64,000 bases of DNA. Source: Acidobacteriaceae bacterium. Lineage in GTDB: Bacteria; Acidobacteriota; Terriglobia; Terriglobales; Acidobacteriaceae. The translations under genes and the position numbers were made by a program. The stretch lies in contig JASHOY010000377.1 in assembly GCA_030038435.1 (NCBI GenBank), positions 1 through 64,000 on the forward strand, read 5' to 3'. Position 1 is the stretch's first letter. The number at the start of each line of letters is the position of its first letter. This document shows, in pieces, positions 31,141-40,032 of the stretch. The notes below the pieces were generated by a model. The model searched no databases, was not told the origin of the DNA, and saw only the letters and a program-made list of their open reading frames with translations.

Positions 31141-31509
31141 GCTCTGGATGGAGAGAATCGCATGCGAGTTGCTGATCTGACGATAGTGTTTGGCTGCCTA
31201 TTAATGATTGCTGCGGGTCAGCAGGCCCAGGCGCCGCCGGCTAAGCTCAAGATCATGACTCAGACTGTGGCTAGCCTTGTCGGCGGACGCGTGCGGTACG
31301 GCCTCTTGCCAGAATCTGGACGCCGGGCTGGGCGCTGGACCGCCATCTGGCGAGAAGCCCGTCCAGGCGAGCCATCCTGCTTCGAGTCAGTACAGCGCGG
31401 TCCCGGAGTGATTTGCCCTGTTAACCGGCATTTGACGTTCAGCGATAGGGGCTTTGGTCAACAACCGCCGGCTTTCGGTGCAGATTTGTCCCCCGGAAGG
31501 TGGGCATGA
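31141..31509 (+). pseudogene. Possible degraded secreted protein gene
   Basis: Signal-peptide-like start MRVADLTIVFGCLLMIAAGQQAQAPPAKLKIMTQ followed by low-quality sequence with no recognisable domain. Confidence 0.25.
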
Positions 31510-31580
31510 CTTTCAAGCCGACGGCCATCCCTCAGAGCCCGGCCACGAGCTTCAATCCGGCAGATTTATCGTTTGACCTG

Positions 31581-32306
31581 TTATCCGGTGCGCTGGCCGG
31601 TTACCACATACCAAGGCTCGGTCGAAGGCGGATGATCTGCCACGGCATGGACGTCAGCCAAATCGGCCGTCCTCACTTCTGTGAATCCGGCTGCGCGCAT
31701 CAGTTCTGCAGCCTGCTCTACTCGATTCCACTTCATGGCGGGAAGCAACTCGCGGGTCTGCTCGGTGTAGTGACTCTCGAAGAAATCGACGCGCTCCTCC
31801 GGCATCGGCTGCACGAACCAGAATCCATCTATGGCTATAACGCAACCGTTTGGCCGCAGCAGGCGAAGCCAGTTAGCGAGGGCGACCTCTGGCCGGCGCA
31901 GCGTCCACAGCAAGTGTCGGCAGACAATCGCGTCCTGACTCGCTTCGGCGAATGGCGGCGCCACAGCGTCGGCTAATTGGAAACTGGCCTTCAGACCGCG
32001 TCGATCCGCCTCTTTGCGCGCCTCGTCGAGCATTCCTGACGACAGATCAATGCCGATGACCCGGTGGCCTATCTGGCTTGCCGTGAGAGCGACGAAGCCC
32101 GTACCTGTTCCTATATCAAGCACGTCGGCTGGTGGTGGCGGCAGAAGTCTTCCGATCGCTCGAATCCATGCATGGTGTTCAGCGCTGCCGAGGCTCGGTA
32201 CGTTGCTTGGATCGGCATTATAGAAAGGTGCGACGGTGCTCCAAAAGGTTGTGATCCTTTCCTGCGCATGGCTATCGTTTGTCGGATTCACAGTCATACC
32301 ACTCAT
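31581..32306 (-). CDS. Class I SAM-dependent methyltransferase
   Basis: VLDIGTGTGFVALTASQIGHRVIGIDLSSGMLDEARKEA. Confidence 0.88.
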   Translation of the reverse strand: MSGMTVNPTNDSHAQERITTFWSTVAPFYNADPSNVPSLGSAEHHAWIRAIGRLLPPPPADVLDIGTGTGFVALTASQIGHRVIGIDLSSGMLDEARKEADRRGLKASFQLADAVAPPFAEASQDAIVCRHLLWTLRRPEVALANWLRLLRPNGCVIAIDGFWFVQPMPEERVDFFESHYTEQTRELLPAMKWNRVEQAAELMRAAGFTEVRTADLADVHAVADHPPSTEPWYVVTGQRTG

Positions 32307-33138
32307 TGTCGCTACCCCCAAGCTCGTAGTCTTGTAAAAATGGGAGATCGCGAGTCACCCATGCTCTCGGGGAACATCCGGCAAGGGCAAACCATTCGCG
32401 CGTCAAATGCGCCTGATCGTAGTAACCGCACCGCATGGCGACGTGAGCCAGACTCAGCCGATGGTCCGCGATCAGACGGCACGCGCGCTCGAAGCGGAAC
32501 ACTCGGGCAGCCAATTTTGGCGCGACACCGATCACGTCTCGAAATCGCTCACTAAAATGCCGCCGGCTATAACCGATTTCATCCGCCAGCTGCTGCACCC
32601 GGACAGACCCATGGCTTTTCGCCAACTGTTCCCACGCCCACGAGATCTCTGGCTGCGCATTGGATGAATCGATCCTTGATGCAAACGCCCGGTCAAGGAT
32701 AGCGAAGCGCTGATGCCAGCTGTCCGCGCGAAGAAGCATCTCGAGGAGTTCCTCGGCCCGGTTCCCCCAGACGTCGGAGAGATTGAGAACGAGGGCTGCT
32801 ATTTCGGCGCTTGCCACACCCAGGATTGCTCGAACTCCGAGCGGTTTGATAAAAACATGCAATCCAAATGCATTATCCTCCTGCCGCACCATCGCAGGGC
32901 GAACTTGCAGACCGCTCACCAATGCCGCTAAGACCGAGGGCTGTTGCGTCAAGTTTGGCATTTTCATTACTTCGATCGGACCGCCCAGGCTGATAATCAA
33001 ATCGATGCCACTTGAGGGCAGCCCGAAGTGGACGCCCGAAGGCAATCCGGACACCCGATAGCCCGCGTATTGAGTGATAAAAGGACGTAGGGCTGGAGAT
33101 GGATGGACTACCGCCGTATCCCCGATGAGGTCGCTCAT
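32272..33138 (-). CDS. AraC family transcriptional regulator
   Basis: VQQLADEIGYSRRHFSERFRDVIGVAPKLAARVFRFERACRLI...LAHVAMRCGYYDQAHLTREWFALAGCSPRAW. Confidence 0.9.
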   Translation of the reverse strand: MSDLIGDTAVVHPSPALRPFITQYAGYRVSGLPSGVHFGLPSSGIDLIISLGGPIEVMKMPNLTQQPSVLAALVSGLQVRPAMVRQEDNAFGLHVFIKPLGVRAILGVASAEIAALVLNLSDVWGNRAEELLEMLLRADSWHQRFAILDRAFASRIDSSNAQPEISWAWEQLAKSHGSVRVQQLADEIGYSRRHFSERFRDVIGVAPKLAARVFRFERACRLIADHRLSLAHVAMRCGYYDQAHLTREWFALAGCSPRAWVTRDLPFLQDYELGGSDNEWYDCESDKR

Positions 33139-33446
33139 GAGATGGCTTTGCTCCTCTAAGATCCATTCTCTCCAATCTCACCGGCTGGACAAGAGAGGCG
33201 GTCTTGCATACCTCGACGAGTCCGGCCCTCGCAAAATGCCTAGCGCTTAAATCTATCTTCTCCTTCTGTTGGCTCCGATCTTCGAAGAGGGCATCATCGC
33301 CAATTCGGGTTTCCAGCCCGCCGCGAGCTGGAAACGTGCCTTGGCCTGAAGGCGTCAACCGACACCCGAGAGTCAGAATTGGTCGCCACTAGCCGCTCCG
33401 AGGCCGCCACGACATTTTGGTCATCCACAACCACTCGTCGCTCGCC

Positions 33447-34595
33447 CTACCACATCGTCAGAGTCACGTTATCGACCCACTCGTGGAGTGGAGTAGCGGT
33501 GGGATCCTGGTCCAGCTGGTATTGGATGCCGATCATATCCGGCCAAGTGGTGGCATTGTAGTTCCAAACCTGATTAAATCCGTAGGCTTTGCCATCGAAG
33601 ACCAGCGTGTCGTAGCGATACTGCGTGGAACTGATGCGCTCGTAATACCACTGAACGTGGTGCCAGCCCGGCGTCCAGTGCGGACAAGAGATTCCATTGA
33701 GAATCCAACGATCGCCCTGGCTATCCCACGTGGACCAGTAGCCGTCTCCAAAGTCGCACTGGCTGCCGAGCATAAATTCCTTGCCCCCGAGAACCTGCCA
33801 CAGATCGAACTCCGAGGCCCAGAAGTGGGCTTCGGCAGCGGGGTCGTGATAGACCCAGAAGTCCCACAAAAAATGGGAATCGGAACTGGTGCCCAACATC
33901 GTATCCATAAACAGCACGTTGGTCCAGGACGGCCCGTCGGCATACATCTCGAGGCTGCTGCCACTCAGCGAGGGCTGGCTTTGGAAGGGCGCCATCCAGT
34001 AGTTGCCGGTGGTGTTCGTGCCAGCCGCGCACAGGCTGCAGATGCTCCAGTCGTCGGTGTCGTTCTGCATCTCGGTTAGCACCTGTGCGTTTGCCGGTGG
34101 AGTCGGCAGCACGGTACTGCTCGGCGGCGGGGGGCCAACTTGGATCAGCCTAATTTCAGATCTGTTGGAATCGCCCGCGGCGTCGGACACGCTTGCCCAA
34201 AGAAGATGCTGGCCAGTGGGAATACTAATCTCTTGGGAGATGGAACTCGCAGCAGTATCTGTCTGATACACGGCTTGACCGTCGAGGCAAACTGTCCACT
34301 GGTTAATGGTCGCGGTGGTATATGCGGTTGCATTCACCTGGACATTGCTTGGATTCTCACCCGGTGAGGGACTTTGCAGCCAAATGCCGGTTACCGTGCC
34401 ATTTTGGTTGTTATATCCAGATCCAGTTCCGCCGCATGCCGAACTGCTGCCGCTCCCCGATCCGCCGCCACTTCCGGATCCCCCGCCAGAGACCGGGCTA
34501 CCGCTAGCCGTAGTTGTCGTCGAACCGCCGCACCCGACGATCACCAGGACTTGGAGTGCTAATGTGAAGGAGCAAAGAAAGGATACCCGGAACAT
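33447..34595 (-). CDS. Secreted lipoprotein with Gly/Ser-rich linker, unknown function
   Basis: MFRVSFLCSFTLALQVLVIVGCGGS lipobox, SGGGSGSGGGSGSGSSS linker, Trp/Tyr-rich beta-type domain. Confidence 0.75.
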   Translation of the reverse strand: MFRVSFLCSFTLALQVLVIVGCGGSTTTTASGSPVSGGGSGSGGGSGSGSSSACGGTGSGYNNQNGTVTGIWLQSPSPGENPSNVQVNATAYTTATINQWTVCLDGQAVYQTDTAASSISQEISIPTGQHLLWASVSDAAGDSNRSEIRLIQVGPPPPSSTVLPTPPANAQVLTEMQNDTDDWSICSLCAAGTNTTGNYWMAPFQSQPSLSGSSLEMYADGPSWTNVLFMDTMLGTSSDSHFLWDFWVYHDPAAEAHFWASEFDLWQVLGGKEFMLGSQCDFGDGYWSTWDSQGDRWILNGISCPHWTPGWHHVQWYYERISSTQYRYDTLVFDGKAYGFNQVWNYNATTWPDMIGIQYQLDQDPTATPLHEWVDNVTLTMW

Positions 34596-34916
34596 GGGGA
34601 ACTCCCGATCTGCACATGTGAGATGCGGCGCGCCCGGTTTGTTCTGTCTCAAGGTGACAGCGATATTCGGCTACCCCGGGTTCGTGCCGGTTCTTCATTC
34701 TGTCCGAATAGACGGCGACCACGCGCAAAGAATGCTCGCTAAGGCGAAGACAAGCTTCTCGGGATTGGTGCGGTTTATTGGCGTATTATCGCCGAGTATC
34801 AAATCGAGCGCCGATTTGAGCGTCTGTCGCTCGATGAGGCCAGGCCCTGAGGTCAGCAGCTGATTCCAATGCCAGCGGGCTCCCCTCTGCCGATGGCTGT
34901 CTCGGTATGCGCCGGA

Positions 34917-35183
34917 TCACGAACGCAGACCGGCCAGGATCGTCTTGCAGTCCTCGAGTCCGGCGACAGTGTCGGCCTCTGTCTGCGCGATGTTTTTCGA
35001 AGCGCTGTCTGCCGCGACGTAAACACGCGCCGATTTTCCGCCCGGATTCAGCGCGACTTCGCTCACGTGACAGAGGCCGATGCGCGGGTCAGAAAGTTCG
35101 CCCTCGATCATGGTCCCAATCTCCACGCGCAGGGTTTCGGCTACACGCTCCTCGTGATGTTTTCTTCCGCGATGCTCGGGCAT
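34917..35183 (-). pseudogene. Truncated second copy of rbfA (N-terminal ~77 aa plus 11 unrelated residues)
   Basis: MPEHRGRKHHEERVAETLRVEIGTMIEGELSDPRIGLCHVSEVALNPGGKSARVYVAADSASKNIAQTEADTVAGLE-DCKTILAGLRS. Confidence 0.93.
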
Positions 35184-35328
35184 GGCGCCCTCCCGTGCTG
35201 AGGTGAACCAATCAGGATAACAGTGGGAACGGACGGCCGACGCCGGCGTTTGGCCCAGTTTTGGAGAGCGCAGGCAGGAACGGCATCGCAGGGCCGGCGA
35301 CTGGATGTCGACGGGAAGGGTTGGCGGT
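34952..35328. repeat. Segmental duplication copy B
   Basis: Collinear with 26292-26668. Confidence 0.95.
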
Positions 35329-35395
35329 TAACCGCTCAGAACGGGAAGCTTTCCCAGAAAAGTCAAACATCGAACAACGCGATTGCATCGTTGCG

Positions 35396-35866
35396 CTAAT
35401 TCTCCAAGTTTTCGTCAAGCCACTGCTGACCATCGCGTTGTTGGTGAAACCTGACTACACATGTGTCTCTCAACGAATCAGGCTGATTTGCATCCATCGC
35501 CGACACAATCACGCGGAACCGGTTTCGGGGGCCACCATCATGCAGTCGCTTAGCCAACAGGAACGCAAAGTCGCATCCCAAACGAGCCAATTCGAAGAAG
35601 GGGATTTCTACGTCAAGGCAATCTTCGAGATGCAATTCGTTGATCGCGGTTTCAATTCCGGTTTCGTCGTATCGGCTCATCAAATCTGCGAGAAGAGAGG
35701 ATCTTGATACTGCGAGCAAGCGAAGTAGAGTCGCGCCGTTTCTTTCCTCGAATCCTGCGTCCAATAACTGATTCAGCGCGTCAGGAATCGGCATCGAACT
35801 TGGCTCGGTGAAGCTGGGGTCCCCGCCCAGAAGATGCAACATGGCATCGTTGTAATTGGACTTCAT
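35396..35866 (-). CDS. Hypothetical protein
   Basis: MKSNYNDAMLHLLGGDPSFTEPSSMPIPDALNQLLDAGFEERNGATLLRLLAVSRSSLLADLMSRYDETG; no family recognised. Confidence 0.45.
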   Translation of the reverse strand: MKSNYNDAMLHLLGGDPSFTEPSSMPIPDALNQLLDAGFEERNGATLLRLLAVSRSSLLADLMSRYDETGIETAINELHLEDCLDVEIPFFELARLGCDFAFLLAKRLHDGGPRNRFRVIVSAMDANQPDSLRDTCVVRFHQQRDGQQWLDENLEN

Positions 35867-35932
35867 GGAGTGCGATAACCCAGTTCCGAACGGTTGGTCG
35901 GCGATCATTACCTCAGCGGCACGAGGGTCCCT

Positions 35933-36232
35933 TCACCTCGATCGCTTCTTGCGGTTAGAGGCGGACTTATCAAGCTTCTCCGGACCTGGGAGCTCATCGC
36001 CCTTCATCGGAGGATTTCCCCTTCCCATCCGACTTAGAATTTCGATTGCTTCCGGCATGTTGGCGCGACGCGCACGCTCGCGGAAAAACGTCTCAGCACG
36101 AATCGCGGAGACTTTTTCCGCCACCGCCACATTGATAAGTTGATTGAGGGCGACACCCTCCTCTTCAGCAGTTCTGCGGGCGTCGTCCAGCAGCGAGGGC
36201 TGCAGCCTAAGGGCAAAATTGCTCTTCCTCAT
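35933..36232 (-). CDS. Antitoxin-like protein (RHH/HicB-like) paired with PIN toxin
   Basis: MRKSNFALRLQPSLLDDARRTAEEEGVALNQLINVAVAEKVSAIRAETFF; overlaps the upstream PIN gene by 4 nt. Confidence 0.75.
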   Translation of the reverse strand: MRKSNFALRLQPSLLDDARRTAEEEGVALNQLINVAVAEKVSAIRAETFFRERARRANMPEAIEILSRMGRGNPPMKGDELPGPEKLDKSASNRKKRSR

Positions 36233-36657
36233 CTCTCCTCCTTGATCCGCTTCAAAGCTTCTCGCGGCGTTGCCAGTGCGATCCCGAGATTGGACGCGCC
36301 AGGCTGGAAATCTCTCTTGTTGAAAGTCACCAGCAGGTCTGTGTTTCCGCTCAGAGCAGTTTCCAAAACCATTTCGTCATTCGCATCGCGCAGGAGTGGG
36401 CGCCAGAAGAACGCTCGATGCACGGGGCTGGATACCGCGATTAGCGCATCCAGCAATTTATCAATGTCCTGAGCCGTTGCACGCGATACGGCAATCTGCT
36501 CAGGTCTCTTCAACACGGCCTCGTATTCAAGCACCAGGGGCACGGAAAGAATCAGTTCAAATCGCCTTTCCAAGGCCGCCACTAGGAGGTGGCGAGACGC
36601 ACCAGCGTCACTTCGTGTTGCGGCCACTATCACCGAAGTATCGAGTACAAGGCGCAC
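36229..36657 (-). CDS. PIN-family toxin of a putative TA system
   Basis: MRLVLDTSVIVAATRSDAGASRHLLVAAL...LILSVPLVLEYEAVLKRPEQ...LLRDANDEMVLETALSGNTDLLVTFNKRDF. Confidence 0.88.
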   Translation of the reverse strand: MRLVLDTSVIVAATRSDAGASRHLLVAALERRFELILSVPLVLEYEAVLKRPEQIAVSRATAQDIDKLLDALIAVSSPVHRAFFWRPLLRDANDEMVLETALSGNTDLLVTFNKRDFQPGASNLGIALATPREALKRIKEER

Positions 36658-36912
36658 TCCTTATGATATTGCTCGCAATATCCTTGCGCAAGGGCCAAAC
36701 CGGATCGTGCTTGCCGCAGTCCTGAGCGTCGTTGAAATCTGGGTGTGTATTGCGGGAGTGTCGTCGGCGGGTGTTCGGGAATCCTCAACGCAAGGAAAAC
36801 TAAGGGGTTATATGCCAATCAGCGGTGGCGCGACCGTGTGGTCGGCGAATGGGAAGTTTGCCATGTTTGGTTCCCGGTCGCGGGCGGATTCGGCAATACT
36901 GACGTCATCAAC

Positions 36913-36946
36913 CAATCCATAACCGCGTGCAATCCATAACCGCGTG
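36913..36946. repeat. 17 bp tandem duplication (CAATCCATAACCGCGTG x2)
   Basis: Exact adjacent copies. Confidence 0.9.
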
Positions 36947-37041
36947 GCTGGCAAGCTTTGGCATTCTCCGAGTCGCCAATGTAATTTGCCCGCCAACCCA
37001 AGCCGGCGGAATCCGGACCAGCCCATCACCACGCCTCGCGT

Positions 37042-37338
37042 TCAGCTTTCCAGATACTCCCAGAAGGAGTCAGCCAGATCTGCTCCGGCGTCTGCGGCCA
37101 TGCGCCGGGCTGCGCGCTCGACTTCTTCAACCAGGCCGTGCAGATAATCGCGCGAGCGCGATACGGCGACGACGCCGAGGGTGGCCGACTGCCAGGTTAC
37201 GGCTTCGTCCATCTCCGCCACGGAGACGTTGAAGCCTTGCCGCAACTGGTCTTTCAGCGAGCGCACCACCTGGCGGCGATCCTTGAGCGAGTGGGCGTGC
37301 TCCATGCGCAGTTCCAGCGTGAGTTGGGCAACGGGCAT
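37042..37338 (-). CDS. DUF503 family protein (YlxP-like)
   Basis: MPVAQLTLELRMEHAHSLKDRRQVVRSLKDQLRQGFNVSVAEMDEAVTWQSATLGVVAVSRSRDYL. Confidence 0.9.
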   Translation of the reverse strand: MPVAQLTLELRMEHAHSLKDRRQVVRSLKDQLRQGFNVSVAEMDEAVTWQSATLGVVAVSRSRDYLHGLVEEVERAARRMAADAGADLADSFWEYLES

Positions 37339-37409
37339 AGCAACTCTCTGATTTCCACGTCAGTGTAAGACCATTTGCAGGTTGCGGATGGGTTTTTCTT
37401 CGATCCTGT

Positions 37410-38888
37410 TCAATCTGCAAATTGCGCCAGTTGCGCGGACGCCGGTTTAGGCGTGAGAGCGCTGACGACGATCATGGCACCCAGCGACGCGAAGAGCGCG
37501 GGAAAGATGGCGTCGCGTTGGGCGAGAAAGGGTGGAAGATGCATCATCGCCTTGATATGAGCCGAGTCCCAGGCCAGGGTGACCACCGTGCCTGCGGAGA
37601 TGGCGGCGACCGCACCCCAGGCGGTTACGCGCTTTGAATAGAACGCCGCCAGGACCACCGGGGTGAGCGCGGCCGAATAGATGGTGTAAGCGTAGAGCAT
37701 CTTGGCAAGGATGCTTTGCGCATAGATGGCCTGATAGAGCGCCCAGCAGCCCAGGAGCACTACAGCCAGACGCGAAACGATGAGGACGCGCTGGTTGGAG
37801 GCTTCGGGCGCGAGATAACGCACGAAGATGTCGTTGACCAGGTTGGTGGCTGGAGAGAACAGGTAATTGGAGGCCGTGGAAATGACCTTGGCGAAGACGG
37901 CGCCGAGCAGCAGCGCGCCCATCAGCGCCGGCAACGCGTGGCGCGCGGTGTAAGGGATGATCTCGCGGGGCGCGCGGGCGACTTCACCGGCGGGATAGAG
38001 CGCGCGGCCGAAGACGGCGATGGCGACGATCAGGGTTTCCAGCACCAGCGTGCCCAGCGTCCAGCCGACCACGGAAATGCGGGCGTCTTTCTCGCTGCGC
38101 GCGGAGAAGAATTTCTGGTACATGACCTGGTTGCCGAGCATGAGCAGCAGCGTGGGCACGAAGAATTCCATGGCGCGGACGAAGCCCATGGAAGCGGGCT
38201 CGACGGCGTGGTGAGGGCCGAGCCGGTAATTGCCGAAGACCTCGAAGTACTGCGGAGGCAGGGCCGCGTGCAGGCCCGTCCAGCCGCCGGCTTTGGCGTA
38301 GAGCATGGGTACGGCGATGATGCAGATGACGGTGACCAGGGTGCCGATGGCGACATCCATGTAAGCCACGGACGACATGCCGGCCATGGCGGTGGTGACG
38401 ATGACGAAGGCGGCAATGATGTAAGTGCCGAGGTTGGAGGAGACGGTCTGGGGAAAGATCAGATGCAGGACATCGCCGCCGCCACGGAACTGGTAGCTGG
38501 TGATGGCGGTGAAGGCGAAGAGGATGGCGATGGTTCCCAGCACCCGGGCCGCCTGGTTGTAACGCGCCTCGAGCAGATCAGGCAGGGTGAACTGGGCGAA
38601 TTTGCGCGCGCGTGGAGCGATGAAGTAGATCAGCAGCAGCCCCAGCCATCCGCCCGCCGGCTGCCAGAGAGCGGCAAAGCCGTTGAGGTAAGCGTTCTCG
38701 GCTCCGGCGAAGAGCGAGCCGGCGCCGATCCATGAGGTGAGCAGCGTGAGCACCAGGACCAGGGCGGGCAGCGACCGGCCGGCGACCAGGTAGTCGACTT
38801 TGGTTTTCACCAGGTAAGTGCGATGGATGGCTACCGCCAGAAGCGCGATCACGATCGCGACCAGAACGGCGACGTAGAGATGGGCCAT
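37410..38888 (-). CDS. Sodium:solute symporter family protein
   Basis: YLVAGRSLPALVLVLTLLTSWIGAGSLFAGAENAYLNG; start set at MAHLYVAVLVAI rather than at the 704 aa over-extended ORF start. Confidence 0.9.
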   Translation of the reverse strand: MAHLYVAVLVAIVIALLAVAIHRTYLVKTKVDYLVAGRSLPALVLVLTLLTSWIGAGSLFAGAENAYLNGFAALWQPAGGWLGLLLIYFIAPRARKFAQFTLPDLLEARYNQAARVLGTIAILFAFTAITSYQFRGGGDVLHLIFPQTVSSNLGTYIIAAFVIVTTAMAGMSSVAYMDVAIGTLVTVICIIAVPMLYAKAGGWTGLHAALPPQYFEVFGNYRLGPHHAVEPASMGFVRAMEFFVPTLLLMLGNQVMYQKFFSARSEKDARISVVGWTLGTLVLETLIVAIAVFGRALYPAGEVARAPREIIPYTARHALPALMGALLLGAVFAKVISTASNYLFSPATNLVNDIFVRYLAPEASNQRVLIVSRLAVVLLGCWALYQAIYAQSILAKMLYAYTIYSAALTPVVLAAFYSKRVTAWGAVAAISAGTVVTLAWDSAHIKAMMHLPPFLAQRDAIFPALFASLGAMIVVSALTPKPASAQLAQFAD

Positions 38889-39044
38889 TGGCTTGAAGTT
38901 CCTCGCACGGCGTGGACTGCGGGTATGAGCAGTGTATCGGAGCGGACTGACAACGCCGTGAACGACGTGCTGGCTGCTGGTGGAGCTGATGCAATTGCGC
39001 CTCGCAGGCGGGCGAGAAGCAGACGGCTCCCCCTGGGGGGGAGG

Positions 39045-39182
39045 AAAACACAAGTGTATGAAAATAAAGGGTTCGCAGAGGAGCCTATTTTGCAAGTGTA
39101 TGGAAATAAACGAGTTATTTTTTAAGTGTATGAAAATAAATGAGTTATGAGAGATACATTCTGCAACTGTATGAAAATAAGT
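39045..39182 (-). repeat. Iterated TTTATTTTCATACACTTG motif array, locus 2 (4 units)
   Basis: aagtgtatgaaaataaa-type motifs starting at 39052, 39094, 39124 and 39165 on the + strand. Confidence 0.75.
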
Positions 39183-39596
39183 AGCTTGTTTTCTGGCGGC
39201 GTTTTTTGGGGGATGGGAGGTATGCAGACGGTGGAGAGACGTCCCAGGGTGCGCCGTTTTTCTTCTGTGTGCATGATGCAAGCGTAGCGAAAGGCAAGAA
39301 TTAATCGGCAAAGGAGGGGCGGGAAATTGCCTTGATTTTTCAGAGGCTTGCAGAATTTCCGGCGGCGAGGGGGTTGACAGCGAGAATCGCTGGTGCGCGC
39401 GGAGGCACGGGGGAAACGGGAACCGCCAGGTTGAGAGGAGCCGGGTGCGGATCGATCCGATCCCTGAATGCTGGTTACAATCTAATGCCCTCACTGAATG
39501 CAGACTTATGCCCCCACCTGCCATTCCTCGGTGGTGCCGCTGGCCAGGCCCAGGCTACAGTGGAAATCCGCCAGGCGAGTGATATCCGGGAGTTGT

Positions 39597-39636
39597 GCGG
39601 GAGACGCTTACCAATTGCGGGAGGCGTTTACCAATG
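39597..39636. repeat. Imperfect 20 bp tandem repeat (GCGGGAGRCGYTTACCAATK x2)
   Basis: 17/20 identity between adjacent copies. Confidence 0.75.
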
Positions 39637-39819
39637 AGGAAAATTCTGCTCTTCAAAATCTACTCTTGCGCCACGATTGAGGAGTGGGAGGGATCAGGAA
39701 ATGCCCAGGGTCAGTGCAAAAGTGCGAAATTGAGGCCCAAAAAATCCAAAGGTCAGCATAGCCGACCACCCGCCCGCAACACACGGAGCAACTACCGAGA
39801 AGCCGACTTACCGGTAGCC

Positions 39820-39920
39820 GTCGCCGCAAAAGCCCCGGAGGGGTGACCGACAATAGCCCTAGGACAACCCCGAAGCCGTCCGCCAAGGGGGCAGTCCTGG
39901 GAAAGCCATCCATAAAAATA
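39820..39920. repeat. Dispersed-repeat-like segment (gccccggaggggtgaccgacaatagcccta...cctgggaaagcc)
   Basis: Resembles gcCCCGGAGGGG...AATAGCCC...CTGGGAAAGC repeats remembered from Acidobacteria/Planctomycetes genomes; not searched. Confidence 0.4.
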
Positions 39921-40032
39921 AGAATGATGCTCGCGACCCGCAGAGTCGCGACCCATCTCGGTACGGCCATGTGACGCCGGAAACCAGTTGTTACCTGCAA
40001 GCTCTGTTGCGTCGCTTTTCGCGCAATGGCAA

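Noticed and set aside
26669-34951. Integrative conjugative element or prophage
   Set aside because: No integrase, relaxase, conjugation or phage structural gene seen in the ORF set
34869-35201. 110 aa + strand ORF similar to part of the 25828-26541 + ORF
   Set aside because: Similarity arises only because both are antisense to the duplicated rbfA segment
39045-39182. Possible CRISPR array from regularly spaced repeats
   Set aside because: Short (~17 nt) degenerate units, irregular 30-42 bp period, only 4 copies, no cas genes in the window
37410-39524. 704 aa version of the symporter with an N-terminal SFIFIHL repeat domain
   Set aside because: The extension is translation of the upstream repeat array; the natural TM1 start MAHLYVAV at 38888 fits the family
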